Shown here: positions 15,721-25,024 of the stretch, piece by piece
Layout of the letters: every line of letters starts with the position of its first letter
Numbering within the stretch: position 1 is the stretch's first letter
Notes under the pieces: model-generated
Told to the model about the DNA's origin: nothing
What the model saw: the letters and a program-made list of their open reading frames with translations, nothing else
Databases searched by the model: none
Translations under genes and position numbers: made by a program
Assembly: GCA_030263295.1 (NCBI GenBank)
Contig: SZOS01000009.1
Location: 1 to 64,000, forward strand
DNA: 64,000 bases
DNA from: Dokdonella_A sp014338185
GTDB taxonomy: Bacteria; Pseudomonadota; Gammaproteobacteria; Xanthomonadales; Rhodanobacteraceae
Direction of reading: 5' to 3'

Positions 15721-17178
15721 ATGACCACTGTCATGCCACCGCTGCGGCTGGACGTGCGCAGTTGCGAGCGCGCCCGGCATGCGCGCGATGCGCGCTTCGA
15801 TGGCCTGTTCTACACCGCGGTCACCACCACCGGGATCTATTGCCGGCCGGTGTGCCCGGCGCCGGCGGCGCGCACCCGCAACGTGCGCTACTACGCGAGC
15901 GCGGCGGCCGCCGCGGCCGCGGGTTTCCGGCCCTGCCTGCGCTGCCGGCCCGAAGCCGCACCGGGCTCGCCGCTGCATGCGGCGCGCCGCGGCCTGGTCG
16001 GTGCGGCGCTCGCAATGATCGAGGATGGCGCGCTCGACCGCGCGGGCCTGCCGGCGCTGGCCGCGCGCATCGGTGTCGGCGAGCGCCACCTGCGTCGCCT
16101 GTTCGTGCAGGAACTGGGCGCGGCTCCGGTGGAGGTCGCGGCCACCCGGCGCCTGCTGTTTGCCAAGCAACTCGTGGACCAGACCGCGCTGCCGCTCGCG
16201 CAGGTGGCCCTCGCGGCCGGCTACGCGAGCACGCGCCGCTTCAACGCGGCGTTCGTGGCCAGCTATGGCAAGCCGCCGCGCGAGTTGCGCCGCGCCCGGG
16301 ACGCCAGCGCCGACGGCGCTGCCCTGGTGCTGCGGCTGCCGTATCGCGCGCCGTACGATTTCGCCCAGCTGCTCGCGTTCCTCGCGCGGCGCGCGATCCC
16401 GCAGGTGGAGCAGGTGAGCGCGCAGGCGTATCGCCGCAGCATCGAAGTCAACGGTGTGGCGGGCTGGTTCGAAGTGAGCCAGGGTGAACACGACACGCTG
16501 GCCTTGCGCGTGCATCACCCCGCGCCCGCCGCGCTCGGTGCGATCGTCACGCGCGTGCGGCGCATGTTCGATGTCGATGCCGATCCACGCGCGATCGCGC
16601 AGGTGCTGCAGCGCGATCGCCGGTTGCGCGACCTGCAGCGGCGCTGGCCGGGCCAGCGCCTGCCCGGCGCGTGGGACGGCTTCGAGACCGCGGTGCGGGC
16701 CGTGCTCGGCCAGCAGGTCAGCGTCGCGGCCGCGAGCACGCTCGCCGCGCGCATCGCCGCTGCCTGGGGCATACCCTGCGCAGACGCCGCCACGTCCGGG
16801 ATCGAGCGCCTGTTTCCGGCGCCGGCGGCGCTGGTGGAGGCACCGCTGGAACACCTCGGCGTCACCCGCGCGCGTGCGGCCACGATCCGCGGCCTGGCAC
16901 GCGCGCTGCTCGACGGCCGCATCGACTTCAGCGGTGGTCAGGCGCTGGATGCGTTCGAGCGCGCGCTGGTCGCGCTGCCCGGCATCGGTGCCTGGACCGC
17001 GCACTACATCGCGATGCGCGCACTGGGCCAGCCCGATGCGCTGCCGGCGGCGGACCTGGTGCTGCGCCGCGCGGCCGGGCAAGGCCGCATCGTGAGCGCG
17101 CGCGAACTGGAGGCGATGAGCCAGTCCTGGCGACCATGGCGCGCCTACGCCGTGATGCTGTTGTGGCGCGCCAGCTGA
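15721..17178 (+). CDS. Ada-AlkA fusion: methyl-phosphotriester sensor, AraC HTH and 3-methyladenine glycosylase
   Basis: A 485-residue fusion linking sensing and repair of DNA alkylation. The N-terminus is the Ada zinc domain with Cys41, Cys45, Cys72 and Cys75; Cys41 is the probable methyl acceptor. An AraC-type HTH follows at about 100-200 (GVGERHLRRLFVQELG and AGYASTRRFNAAF). The C-terminal half is AlkA: an AlkA_N domain (LRLPYRAPYDFAQLLAFL), the helix-hairpin-helix LPGIGAWTAHYIAMR near 420, and the catalytic Asp445 in PAADLVLRR. It would excise 3-methyladenine-type lesions and probably activates its own transcription, as Ada does. The MGMT domain of E. coli Ada is absent; the next gene supplies it. 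Confidence 0.9.
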   Translation: MTTVMPPLRLDVRSCERARHARDARFDGLFYTAVTTTGIYCRPVCPAPAARTRNVRYYASAAAAAAAGFRPCLRCRPEAAPGSPLHAARRGLVGAALAMIEDGALDRAGLPALAARIGVGERHLRRLFVQELGAAPVEVAATRRLLFAKQLVDQTALPLAQVALAAGYASTRRFNAAFVASYGKPPRELRRARDASADGAALVLRLPYRAPYDFAQLLAFLARRAIPQVEQVSAQAYRRSIEVNGVAGWFEVSQGEHDTLALRVHHPAPAALGAIVTRVRRMFDVDADPRAIAQVLQRDRRLRDLQRRWPGQRLPGAWDGFETAVRAVLGQQVSVAAASTLAARIAAAWGIPCADAATSGIERLFPAPAALVEAPLEHLGVTRARAATIRGLARALLDGRIDFSGGQALDAFERALVALPGIGAWTAHYIAMRALGQPDALPAADLVLRRAAGQGRIVSARELEAMSQSWRPWRAYAVMLLWRAS

Positions 17179-17250
17179 TCCGCGCCTGTCCATTCCCGCG
17201 CCCGCCGGCCGCGCGTGCCGCCGCGGCGCGACCCGTCCAAGGAGTCCACG

Positions 17251-17745
17251 ATGCAATACAGCCACCTCGACACCCCGATCGGCCGCCTGCTCATCGCGGG
17301 CGACGACGATGGCCTGCGGCATGTGCGCTTCGACCAGCCCGGGCGCGATGCGGTGATCGAGCCGCACTGGCAACGCGGCCAGACCCAGCTGCTCGCCGCG
17401 CTGGAGCAGTTGCGCGAGTACTTCGCAGGCCGGCGCCGCGGGTTCGAGCTTGCGCTCGCGCCGCGCGGCACGCCGTTCCGGCTCGCGGTGTGGCGGCAAC
17501 TCGCGCGCATTCCCTATGGCGGCACGATCAGCTACGGCGAACTCGCGCGCCGCATCGGCAATCCCGCGGCCAGCCGCGCGGTCGGTGCGGCCAATGGCGC
17601 CAATCCGCTGCCGATCGTGGTGCCCTGCCATCGCGTGATCGGTGCCGACGGCCGACTCACCGGTTTCGGTGGCGGCCTGCCCGCCAAGCAGTGGCTGCTG
17701 CAGCACGAGCAACGCGTGCTTGCGGCCCGCGTCGCGGACGCGTAG
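17251..17745 (+). CDS. ogt: Methylated-DNA--protein-cysteine S-methyltransferase
   Basis: A 164-residue suicide repair enzyme that removes methyl groups from O6-methylguanine. The active-site PCHRV is present with Cys126, after the DNA-binding SYGELARRIGNPAASRAVG and the asparagine hinge GANPLPIVVPCHRV. The ATG at 17251 is chosen over an in-frame upstream start at 17215 because AAGGAG sits six bases before it. It lies 72 bases after the Ada-AlkA fusion and is probably part of the same alkylation-response unit. It ends in TAG. Confidence 0.95.
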   Translation: MQYSHLDTPIGRLLIAGDDDGLRHVRFDQPGRDAVIEPHWQRGQTQLLAALEQLREYFAGRRRGFELALAPRGTPFRLAVWRQLARIPYGGTISYGELARRIGNPAASRAVGAANGANPLPIVVPCHRVIGADGRLTGFGGGLPAKQWLLQHEQRVLAARVADA

Positions 17746-17749
17746 CGCG

Positions 17750-18511
17750 TCAGGCCGCCGGCGGATCGAAGATCAGCGGCGGCGTGGAATGCGAGGCGCG
17801 GTAGCTGCGCACGACGCTGCCATAGTGCACCACGCGCCGGATCGTGTACCAGGTGATGCGCGCGACGTCGCGCACCGGGCGGAAGTGGCTGCCGCGGAAC
17901 TCGCCGTGGTAGCGCACGTCGATCGGCACCGACACCACGCCCAGGCCCTGCTCGCGCACCGCGGCGATGAGCAGCGCGGCCTCGAACACGAAATCGTCGG
18001 CGGCCAGCTCGGCCAGTTCGAGCGCGGCGCGCGGGTAGTAGCGCTGGCCGCTCTGGGTGTCGGCCACCGGGATGCCGCAGCCCCAGGAAATGCCCCAGTC
18101 GGCGACCGCGTTGGCGCGGCGGCGCGCCTTGGGCTGGCTGTCCTTGTTGCGGATGCGCGCGCCGATCACGATGTGTCCGGGATGGGCGCGCGCGGCCGCG
18201 AGCAGGCGCGGGATGTCCTGCGCCAGGTGCTGGCCGTCGCCATCCATCGCGATCACCGCGTCGAAGCCGAGTTCACGCGCCTTGCGGAAGCCATCGCGCA
18301 GGCCCTGCCCCTTGCCGAGCGGACGCGCGTGGCGGATCAGCGTGATCGGCAGGTCGGCGATGCGCTGCACGGTGGCGTCGGTGGAGCCGTCGTCGATCAC
18401 GATCACGTGCGGACAGATCGCGAGCACCGACTCGACCACGCCGCGGATCGCCAGCTCCTCGTTGAGCGCGGGGATCACCACCGCGATGCGATCGGCCGTG
18501 GTCGCGCTCAT
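17750..18511 (-). CDS. Glycosyltransferase family 2
   Basis: A 253-residue inverting GT-A glycosyltransferase. The N-terminal VVIPALNEELAIRGVVESV and IDDGSTD bind the nucleotide sugar, and MDGDGQH supplies the metal-binding DxD-like motif. There is no clear multi-span domain; the C-terminal stretch (VARITWYTIRRVVHYGSVVRSY) is amphipathic and could touch the membrane. The sequence resembles dolichyl-phosphate-mannose-synthase-like proteins. It is the last gene of a unit with a ketosynthase and a chain-length factor; its ATG overlaps the TGA before it by four bases. A role in decorating or tailoring a polyene lipid is inferred from this context only. Confidence 0.85.
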   Translation of the reverse strand: MSATTADRIAVVIPALNEELAIRGVVESVLAICPHVIVIDDGSTDATVQRIADLPITLIRHARPLGKGQGLRDGFRKARELGFDAVIAMDGDGQHLAQDIPRLLAAARAHPGHIVIGARIRNKDSQPKARRRANAVADWGISWGCGIPVADTQSGQRYYPRAALELAELAADDFVFEAALLIAAVREQGLGVVSVPIDVRYHGEFRGSHFRPVRDVARITWYTIRRVVHYGSVVRSYRASHSTPPLIFDPPAA

Positions 18512-19254
18512 CCAAGGATCTCCAGCTGCAGGTGCCGATCGCCGCCGGCATCCAGTTCGAGTCGGGTGGGCGCGGCGCGCGCGAGCGCCGTGAGCAGCGC
18601 GAGGCTGTCGGCCGGCGCCGCGGCCGGCCGCGCCTGCGGGCACAGGCGCAGGCGCAGGTCGCCCTGCGCGGGTGCGGGCGTGAGCACGAGCGCGAGCGCA
18701 TGTGAGGTCGTCGCGCCCAGCACCTGTGCGAGCGGGCCGTCGGCCGCGGCTTCGTAATGCGCGAGCAGCACCGGCTGCTGCTCGGCACAGGCGAGCGCGG
18801 CGGCTTCGAACAGGCCGGCGGCGAGCGTGCCCGGGCCGGCCGACAACGCGCTCGAGGCGGCATGGCACTGGGTGGCCAGGGTCCAGTAGCCGACCGCGGC
18901 GTTGTGCACGGAGTTGTGGAAGCGGGTGGGCGAGAGTGCGCGCGGATCGGTCGCGAGCGTGGCGCACATCTCGTGCGAAATCGCCACCTCGCCATGGGCC
19001 GAGGCGAACACGCATGGCAGCTGTGCCGGATCGAGCGAGGCCATCGCGCAGGCCTGTGCGGCCGCTTCGCACGCGAGCAGCACGGTCGGTGGCGCACGCC
19101 GGCGCTCGCCCGCGGCCAAGATGCTGGCCGGTGGCCGCGGTGGGGCGGTACCGGCCGTGGCTTCGCCGCGCAGCCATGCGCGCAGTTCGGGCCAGCCGCC
19201 ATGCCCGGGCTGCCAGCAGCCGATGCCGCGCACGCCGGTTTCGAGCGCGCTCAT
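18508..19254 (-). CDS. Beta-ketoacyl synthase chain-length factor
   Basis: A 248-residue protein resembling the N-terminal ketosynthase domain family used as chain-length factors in xanthomonadin, aryl-polyene and flexirubin-like pathways. Seen: GIGCWQPGHGGWPELRAWL at the start, PPTVLLACEAAAQAC, and the signature HNSVHNAAVGYWTLATQCH. It lacks the TACSSS active-site context found in its partner, so it is expected to be non-condensing and to act as a heterodimer with the next ketosynthase. Four-base overlaps on both sides (ATGA) indicate tight translational coupling. The product of the pair is unknown. Confidence 0.85.
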   Translation of the reverse strand: MSALETGVRGIGCWQPGHGGWPELRAWLRGEATAGTAPPRPPASILAAGERRRAPPTVLLACEAAAQACAMASLDPAQLPCVFASAHGEVAISHEMCATLATDPRALSPTRFHNSVHNAAVGYWTLATQCHAASSALSAGPGTLAAGLFEAAALACAEQQPVLLAHYEAAADGPLAQVLGATTSHALALVLTPAPAQGDLRLRLCPQARPAAAPADSLALLTALARAAPTRLELDAGGDRHLQLEILG

Positions 19255-20450
19255 GCGCCGCCTCCCGCGAAGGCGAGCACGCAGTTGTTGCCGCCGAAAC
19301 CGAACGAATGGCTGAGTGCGACGCGCAGCGCTCGGTCCTGGTTGTCGAGCGCGAGCTGCGGTCCACAGGCGGGATCGGGTGTGTGCGTGTTGAGCGTGCC
19401 CGGCACCAGTGCGTGTTGCAGCGCGAGCAGCGTCAGTACCGCCTCGACGATACCGGCGGCGCCGAGCGTGTGGCCGGTCCAACCCTTGGTCGAACTCGCG
19501 CGTGTGGTGGCCGGGAACAGCCCCGCCACGAGCGTGGCCTCGACCTCGTCGTTCTTCGCGCTCGCGGTGCCGTGCAGGTTGATGTAGTCGATGTCCACGG
19601 GCGTCAGCCCCGCGCGCGCCAGCGCAGCCTCGATCGCCAGGCGCGCGCCCAGCCCCTGCGGATGCGGCGTGGACATGTGGTGCGCGTCGGATGACTCGCC
19701 GTGGCCGAGCAGGCGCGGCGCCGCCGCGTTGCCGCGGTCGGCGCGTTCGAGCAGGGCGAAGCCGGCGGCCTCGCCGATCGAGATGCCGTCGCGCGCGACG
19801 TCGAACGGGCGGCACGGCTGTGGTGACACCAGTTCGAGCGCGTTGAAGCCGAACAGCACGCTGCCGCACAGCGAGTCGACGCCAGCGAGGATCACCGCAT
19901 CGACCAGTCCGAGCCGCAGCAGGCGTTCACCCTGGGCGAAGATCTTGGCGCTGGATGAGCACGCGGTCGACAGCGTCAGCGTCGGCCCACGCGCGCCGAT
20001 CAGCTGCGTGAGCAGCAAGCCGAGCGAATGCAGGCTGTGCAGCTGCGGCGCGGCGAGCGATGCCGGGAAACGCCCTTCGACGAGCCGGGCGTAGGCGTCT
20101 TCGGTGGCACCGATGCTCGCGGTCGAGGTCGCGCACAGCAGCGCCACGCGCTCGGCGCCATGGCGCTCGACCGCGGCGCGCGCGGCGTCGAGGAAGCCGT
20201 CGGTGTGCAGGCCCAGCCATGCGAGCCGGTGGTTGCGGCTGTCCATGGTCCGCAGTGCCGGTGGCAGCTCGACCGCGTCGAGCCCGTCGACGCGACCGAT
20301 CGCGCAGGGCAGCGGCGCGCGGGTGAAATCGTTGGCGCGCAGGCCGCTGCGCCGCGCGCGCAAGGCATGCAGCTGTGCCTGCCGGCCCTGGCCGAGCGCG
20401 GTGGTGGCGGTGAACGCGGTGATGGCGAGCGGAGCGATGCGGCTGGGCAC
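19251..20450 (-). CDS. Beta-ketoacyl-ACP synthase (FabF-like, polyene type)
   Basis: A 399-residue condensing enzyme. The catalytic triad is complete: the nucleophile in TLSTACSSSAKIF, the first His in INLHGTASAKNDEVE and the second in STKGWTGHTLGAAG. A C-terminal SHSFGFGGNNCVLAF closes the thiolase fold. It would elongate an ACP-bound chain together with the chain-length factor encoded just downstream. The start appears to be GTG at 20450, with no strong ribosome site. It is divergent from hemF. Its partnering and divergence from housekeeping FabF point to secondary aryl-polyene-like lipid synthesis rather than primary fatty acids. Confidence 0.87.
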   Translation of the reverse strand: MPSRIAPLAITAFTATTALGQGRQAQLHALRARRSGLRANDFTRAPLPCAIGRVDGLDAVELPPALRTMDSRNHRLAWLGLHTDGFLDAARAAVERHGAERVALLCATSTASIGATEDAYARLVEGRFPASLAAPQLHSLHSLGLLLTQLIGARGPTLTLSTACSSSAKIFAQGERLLRLGLVDAVILAGVDSLCGSVLFGFNALELVSPQPCRPFDVARDGISIGEAAGFALLERADRGNAAAPRLLGHGESSDAHHMSTPHPQGLGARLAIEAALARAGLTPVDIDYINLHGTASAKNDEVEATLVAGLFPATTRASSTKGWTGHTLGAAGIVEAVLTLLALQHALVPGTLNTHTPDPACGPQLALDNQDRALRVALSHSFGFGGNNCVLAFAGGGA

Positions 20451-20558
20451 GTGGATGCCACGGCGAAGTCGTGGTGCGCATTATCGCATGGCGTGTGCGC
20501 TGCGCCGTGATGGCCGCCGGCTACACTGTGAACCCTTTCGCAGCACGGATCGACCGCC

Positions 20559-21533
20559 ATGGGCCCAACAGGCGCCGACCATGCCGCCACACCGGCCGTG
20601 CCGGATGCGCACATCGCCGCGGTGCGCGGCTTCTTCATGGAGTTGCAGGATCGCATCTGCACCGCCCTGGAGCAGGCCGATGGCGGCGCGCGTTTCGTCG
20701 AGGATGCATGGCAGCGCGAGCCGCAGCCGCAGGCGGGCACGCTCGCCGGCCACGGACGCACGCGCGTGCTCAAGGAGGGCGCGGTGTTCGAGCAGGGCGG
20801 CGTGAACTTTTCCGCGGTGTCCGGCTCACGGCTGCCGGCCGCGGCGAGCGCGCATCGCCCGGAACTGGCCGGCGCGCCGTGGACCGCGATGGGTGTGTCG
20901 CTGGTGCTGCATCCGCGCAACCCGTACCTGCCGACCACCCACATGAACGTGCGCTTCCTGCAGGCGCACGTGGCCACGAGCGCGCGCAGCTGGTGGTTTG
21001 GCGGCGGCTTCGACCTGACCCCGTTCTATCCGTTCGACGAGGACATCCGCCACTGGCACGCGGTCGCGCGCGCGGCGCTGGCGCGGTTCGATGCGGACCT
21101 GTATCCGCGCTGGAAGCAGTGGTGCGACGAGTACTTCCACCTCAAGCACCGCAACGAGACGCGCGGCGTGGGCGGAGTGTTCTTCGACGACCTCGACGCG
21201 GGCGGCTTCGAGCGCTGCTTCGGGATCACGCGCAGTGTCGGCACGGCCTTCCTCGAGGCCTACCTGCCGATCGTGCAGCGGCGCAGGACCATGCCCTGGG
21301 GGGAGCGCGAACGCGAGTTCCAGCTGTACCGGCGTGGCCGCTATGTCGAGTTCAACCTCGTGTACGACCGCGGCACGCTGTTCGGACTGCAATCGGGTGG
21401 CCGCACCGAATCGATCCTCATGAGCCTGCCGCCACGCGTGCGCTTCGAATACGACTACCGCGTCGCACCGGGCAGCCCGGAGGCGCGCCTGGCCGACTAC
21501 CTGCGACCGCGCGACTGGCTCGGCGACGACTGA
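20559..21533 (+). CDS. hemF: Oxygen-dependent coproporphyrinogen III oxidase
   Basis: HemF converts coproporphyrinogen III to protoporphyrinogen IX with O2, in the cytoplasm. The 324 residues include PRNPYLPTTHMNVRFL, the signature SWWFGGGFDLTPFYPFDEDIRHWH, GVGGVFFDDLD, and RGRYVEFNLVYDRGTLFGLQSGGRTESILMSLPP. This is the usual length and order. A -10-like TACACT lies at 20522-20527. It implies an aerobic lifestyle and complements the hemD-hemX-hemY block at 43-46 kb. It is divergent from the ketosynthase operon. Confidence 0.97.
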   Translation: MGPTGADHAATPAVPDAHIAAVRGFFMELQDRICTALEQADGGARFVEDAWQREPQPQAGTLAGHGRTRVLKEGAVFEQGGVNFSAVSGSRLPAAASAHRPELAGAPWTAMGVSLVLHPRNPYLPTTHMNVRFLQAHVATSARSWWFGGGFDLTPFYPFDEDIRHWHAVARAALARFDADLYPRWKQWCDEYFHLKHRNETRGVGGVFFDDLDAGGFERCFGITRSVGTAFLEAYLPIVQRRRTMPWGEREREFQLYRRGRYVEFNLVYDRGTLFGLQSGGRTESILMSLPPRVRFEYDYRVAPGSPEARLADYLRPRDWLGDD

Positions 21534-21659
21534 AGGCCTGCCGCATCGACGCTGCGCGCCCGCGCGGCGGCGAGCGGGTGCGCCGCCCGCTTCGCGGTGC
21601 CGGTGTGGACGCGCACCGGTCGGACACGGCACCATGCGGGGTTGGGTTCACTCGCGTCG

Positions 21660-24600
21660 ATGCTGATGGACGAGACGACGTTCCGCGATCTGCTGGCACG
21701 GCACTGGACCGGCCTGTTCGACCCGCGCACGCTGGAGCGCGGCGCCGACTACCAGCGGCGCGGCCTGGTGCTGGAGCTGCGCTACCAGGACGATGTCGGC
21801 GAAGGCGTGCTCATCGGCACCGTGCAGGGCTCGGCGCGCGAGCCGTACCTCGCCGGCGTGCGGCTGGCCTGGGATGGCGTGCGTGCGCACCTGGACAGCT
21901 ACTGCACCTGCCCGATGCAGGAGTCGTGCAAGCATGTCGCGGCAACCATCCTGCACAAGCTGCGCAGCAGTGCCGGCACGGCCGAGGGCGCGCTGGCGCC
22001 GCCGCAGCTGGGCGCATGGAAAAGCTGGCTCGACACCCTGCGCAGCGACGGCGGCGAGATCGCGGCCGAGGCCGCCGCGCCGGGCGCGCAGTCGCTGTGC
22101 GCGATCCTGTTGCGCAGCGATGGCAGTCATCCGTTGCCCGCGCTGCAGGCGCAGGTGGTGCGGGTGCAGCCGGGCAAGCGCGGTGGCTATGCGACGCCGC
22201 AGCCGCTGCAACCGTCGTGGGCCGATCCAGTGCCGTGGCGCGGCCTGGATGCCACCACCTTCCAGCTCGTCGCGGGCCTGCGCATGCGCGCACCCGCGTT
22301 CGGCGGCAGCGGCGGCTGGTTTCGCCTGGCCAACAATGCCGACGAGCCACTGGTGGAAACGCTGCTCGCGTCGCTGCCCTGCTTCTTCGACAAGGTTTCG
22401 GCGGGACGGCTCGCGCTCGGGCCCGCGCGCGCGCTGCGCATCGGCTGGGAAGCGCGCGACGATGGCACCCAGAAGCTCGCACTGAGCGTGGATGGTGCGC
22501 CGTCGGCGCGGCTGCTCAAGGTCGGGCATCTTTGGTACTTCGATGCATCGGCGCGCGAGCTCGGTCGCGTCGATGGCGACGTGCGCCTGGCCGAGGCGGT
22601 GCTGCGCGCGCCGCCGTTGCTGCCCGAACAGGTGCCGCTGCTCATGGAGCGCTGGCGCGACACGCCGCTGCTGGCGGCCTTGCCGCGCCCGGCCGAGCCG
22701 GTGGTGGAGAAACTGCGCGCGACACCGGATGCGGTGCTGTCGTTGCGCGTGGTGTCGGCCTATGGCGCGCCCGGACGCGCCTACCAGGCCGGCGTGGCGC
22801 GCCTCGCCTTCGACTATGGCGGCATGCGCCTGCCCATGTATCCGGCACCGGCACGCGAGCGCCGGCGCCAGGGTGAGCGCGTGGTCGAGGTGACGCGCGA
22901 CCGCGCGCGCGAGGGTGCCGCGATCGAGCAGCTCGAAGAGCTCGGCCTCGTGCCTGCCGAGATGCGGGCCTCGCTGCGCGGGCTGCCCGCGGCCGCGATC
23001 GACGACAACGATTTCGTGCTGGTGCAGGGGCGTGGCCAGATCGCGGGCGCCGACCAGTTGTTCGCGCTGGCGCCGCGCCTGCGCGAACTCGGCTTCCGGC
23101 TCGAGTCGGGCGAGGGTTTCCCGTTCGAACTGCTCGATGCGCCCGACGGCTGGCAGTTCGACATCGACGAGGACGCCGGCAGCGCGTGGTTCGACCTGCG
23201 CCTGGGCATCGACGTGGCCGGCCAGCGCATCGACCTGCTGCCGGTGTTGCAGCGTCTGCTGGCCGACCCGCTGTTTCCGCTCGCCCCGCGCAAGGGCGAA
23301 GCCGCCGATGCGACCTGGCTCGTGCCGATCGATGCGCGGCGGCGCATGCCATTGCCGTTGGCCCAGTTGCGCGCGTTGATCGCGCCGCTGCTGGAATGGC
23401 TGCAGGGACCGCTGCGCGAGCACGCCGGTGCACTGCGCCTGCGCCGCGCGCAGGCGGACGTGGTCGAGGCGCTCGCGCCCGCGCTGCCCAAGCCGTGGCG
23501 CGGTGGCGAGCGGCTGCGCGAGCAGATCCAGCGGCGCAACCGCCAGGCCGAGGCGGTGGTCGAACCGGACGGCTTGCGCACCACGCTGCGTGGCTACCAG
23601 CGCGACGGCCTGGCCTGGCTCGGCTTCCTCGCCGAGGCCGGGCTCGGCGGCATCCTTGCCGACGACATGGGGCTGGGCAAGACCGTGCAGCTGCTCGCAC
23701 ACCTGCTGGCCGAGAAGCAGCGCGGCCGCCTCGACCGGCCCGCGCTGGTGCTCGCGCCGACCAGCCTGGTCGGCAACTGGCGTGACGAGGCCGCGCGTTT
23801 CGCGCCCGCGCTCAAGGTGCTGGTCGTGCATGGCCCACAGCGCCATGGCCTGCACGAGGCGATGGCGCGGCATGATCTGGTCATCACCACTTACCCCTTG
23901 CTGTTGCGCGACCACGCCCAGCTCGCCGCGCAGCCGTTCGCGGTGCTCGTGCTCGACGAGGCGCAGGCGATCAAGAACGCGCGCAGTCGCGCCGCCAGGC
24001 TGGTGCGCGAGCTAGATGCGCGCCAGCGCATCGCGATGACGGGCACGCCGCTGGAGAACCACCTCGGCGAGCTGTGGGCCTTGTTCGACGCGGTCGAGCC
24101 GGGCCTGCTCGGCGACGACAAGCACTTCACGCGCTTCTTCCGCAGCCCGATCGAGAAACACGCCGACGGCGAGCGGCAGGCGCGCCTGAATCGCCGCATC
24201 GCACCGCTCATGCTGCGCCGGCGCAAGGAGGACGTGCTGGCCGAGCTGCCGCCCAAGACCGAAGTCGTGCGTCGCATAGAACTGGAAGGCCGCCAGCGCG
24301 AGCTGTACGAGACCCTGCGGCTGGCCCAGCACCGGCGCGTGCTCGACGAGATGCGCAAGCGCGGCCTCGCCCAGAGCGGCATCGTGGTGCTGGACGCGCT
24401 GCTCAAGCTGCGCCAGGTGTGCTGCGACCCGCGTCTGGTCAAGCTCGATCGCGCGCGCAAGGTCAGCGAGAGCGCCAAACTCGATTCGCTGCTGGAGATG
24501 CTCGACAGCCTCGTCGCCGAGGGTCGGCGCGTGCTCGTGTTCAGCCAGTTCGCGCAGATGCTCGCATTGATCGAGCACGCGCTGGTCGAGCGCAAGCTGC

Positions 24601-24989
24601 CGCACCAGACGCTCACGGGCGACACGCCGGGCACGCAGCGCGCGGCCTTGGTCAAGCGTTTCCAGCAGGGCCAGGCACCGCTGTTCCTCATCAGCCTCAA
24701 GGCCGGTGGCGTCGGCCTCAATCTCACCGCGGCCGACACCGTGATCCATTACGACCCGTGGTGGAATCCCGCGGTCGAGGCGCAGGCCACCGACCGCGCC
24801 CATCGCATCGGCCAGGACAAGCCGGTGTTCGTCTACAAGCTCATCTGCGCCGGCACGGTCGAGGAAAAGATCCAGGACCTGCAGCAGCGCAAGGCCGAGC
24901 TCGCGCGCGCAGTGCTCGAAGGCGGCAGTACGCAGGCCTTGCGCTTCGACGAAGGCGACATCAGCGAGCTGTTCGCGCCGCTGCAATAG
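21660..24989 (+). CDS. SWIM zinc-finger SNF2/HepA-family helicase
   Basis: A 1109-residue SF2 translocase. An N-terminal SWIM zinc finger is seen as C82-x-C84 and C90-x-H92 (CTCPMQESCKHVA). A long middle region without clear motifs follows. The SNF2 motor includes Walker A in DDMGLGKTVQ near 667, DEAQAIKN near 765 and TGTPLENHLGELW. The C-terminal helicase lobe has FSQFAQMLALIE, LKAGGVGLNLTAADTVIHYD and TDRAHRIGQ. Related proteins remodel protein-DNA complexes or recycle RNA polymerase; the precise role here is unknown. The ATG at 21660 is used; a second ATG two codons later is equally possible. It ends in TAG, 35 bases before the next helicase. Confidence 0.9.
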   Translation: MLMDETTFRDLLARHWTGLFDPRTLERGADYQRRGLVLELRYQDDVGEGVLIGTVQGSAREPYLAGVRLAWDGVRAHLDSYCTCPMQESCKHVAATILHKLRSSAGTAEGALAPPQLGAWKSWLDTLRSDGGEIAAEAAAPGAQSLCAILLRSDGSHPLPALQAQVVRVQPGKRGGYATPQPLQPSWADPVPWRGLDATTFQLVAGLRMRAPAFGGSGGWFRLANNADEPLVETLLASLPCFFDKVSAGRLALGPARALRIGWEARDDGTQKLALSVDGAPSARLLKVGHLWYFDASARELGRVDGDVRLAEAVLRAPPLLPEQVPLLMERWRDTPLLAALPRPAEPVVEKLRATPDAVLSLRVVSAYGAPGRAYQAGVARLAFDYGGMRLPMYPAPARERRRQGERVVEVTRDRAREGAAIEQLEELGLVPAEMRASLRGLPAAAIDDNDFVLVQGRGQIAGADQLFALAPRLRELGFRLESGEGFPFELLDAPDGWQFDIDEDAGSAWFDLRLGIDVAGQRIDLLPVLQRLLADPLFPLAPRKGEAADATWLVPIDARRRMPLPLAQLRALIAPLLEWLQGPLREHAGALRLRRAQADVVEALAPALPKPWRGGERLREQIQRRNRQAEAVVEPDGLRTTLRGYQRDGLAWLGFLAEAGLGGILADDMGLGKTVQLLAHLLAEKQRGRLDRPALVLAPTSLVGNWRDEAARFAPALKVLVVHGPQRHGLHEAMARHDLVITTYPLLLRDHAQLAAQPFAVLVLDEAQAIKNARSRAARLVRELDARQRIAMTGTPLENHLGELWALFDAVEPGLLGDDKHFTRFFRSPIEKHADGERQARLNRRIAPLMLRRRKEDVLAELPPKTEVVRRIELEGRQRELYETLRLAQHRRVLDEMRKRGLAQSGIVVLDALLKLRQVCCDPRLVKLDRARKVSESAKLDSLLEMLDSLVAEGRRVLVFSQFAQMLALIEHALVERKLPHQTLTGDTPGTQRAALVKRFQQGQAPLFLISLKAGGVGLNLTAADTVIHYDPWWNPAVEAQATDRAHRIGQDKPVFVYKLICAGTVEEKIQDLQQRKAELARAVLEGGSTQALRFDEGDISELFAPLQ

Positions 24990-25012
24990 CGCGGCCGGAG
25001 GCGCCGCGCCGC

Positions 25013-25018
25013 TACAAT
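25013..25018 (+). promoter_or_regulatory. -10 element for a leaderless uvrD-like transcript
   Basis: TACAAT at 25013-25018 (five of six matches to TATAAT) ends six bases before the ATG at 25025. That distance would place the first transcribed base at or next to the start codon. No -35 match or ribosome-binding site is visible. Confidence 0.45.
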
Positions 25019-25024
25019 CGCGCG

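Noticed and set aside
16895..16910. TGGCACGCGCGCTGCT, a near sigma-54 promoter
   Set aside because: It is inside the AlkA coding region, has a mismatch in the -12 block, and no gene starts downstream.
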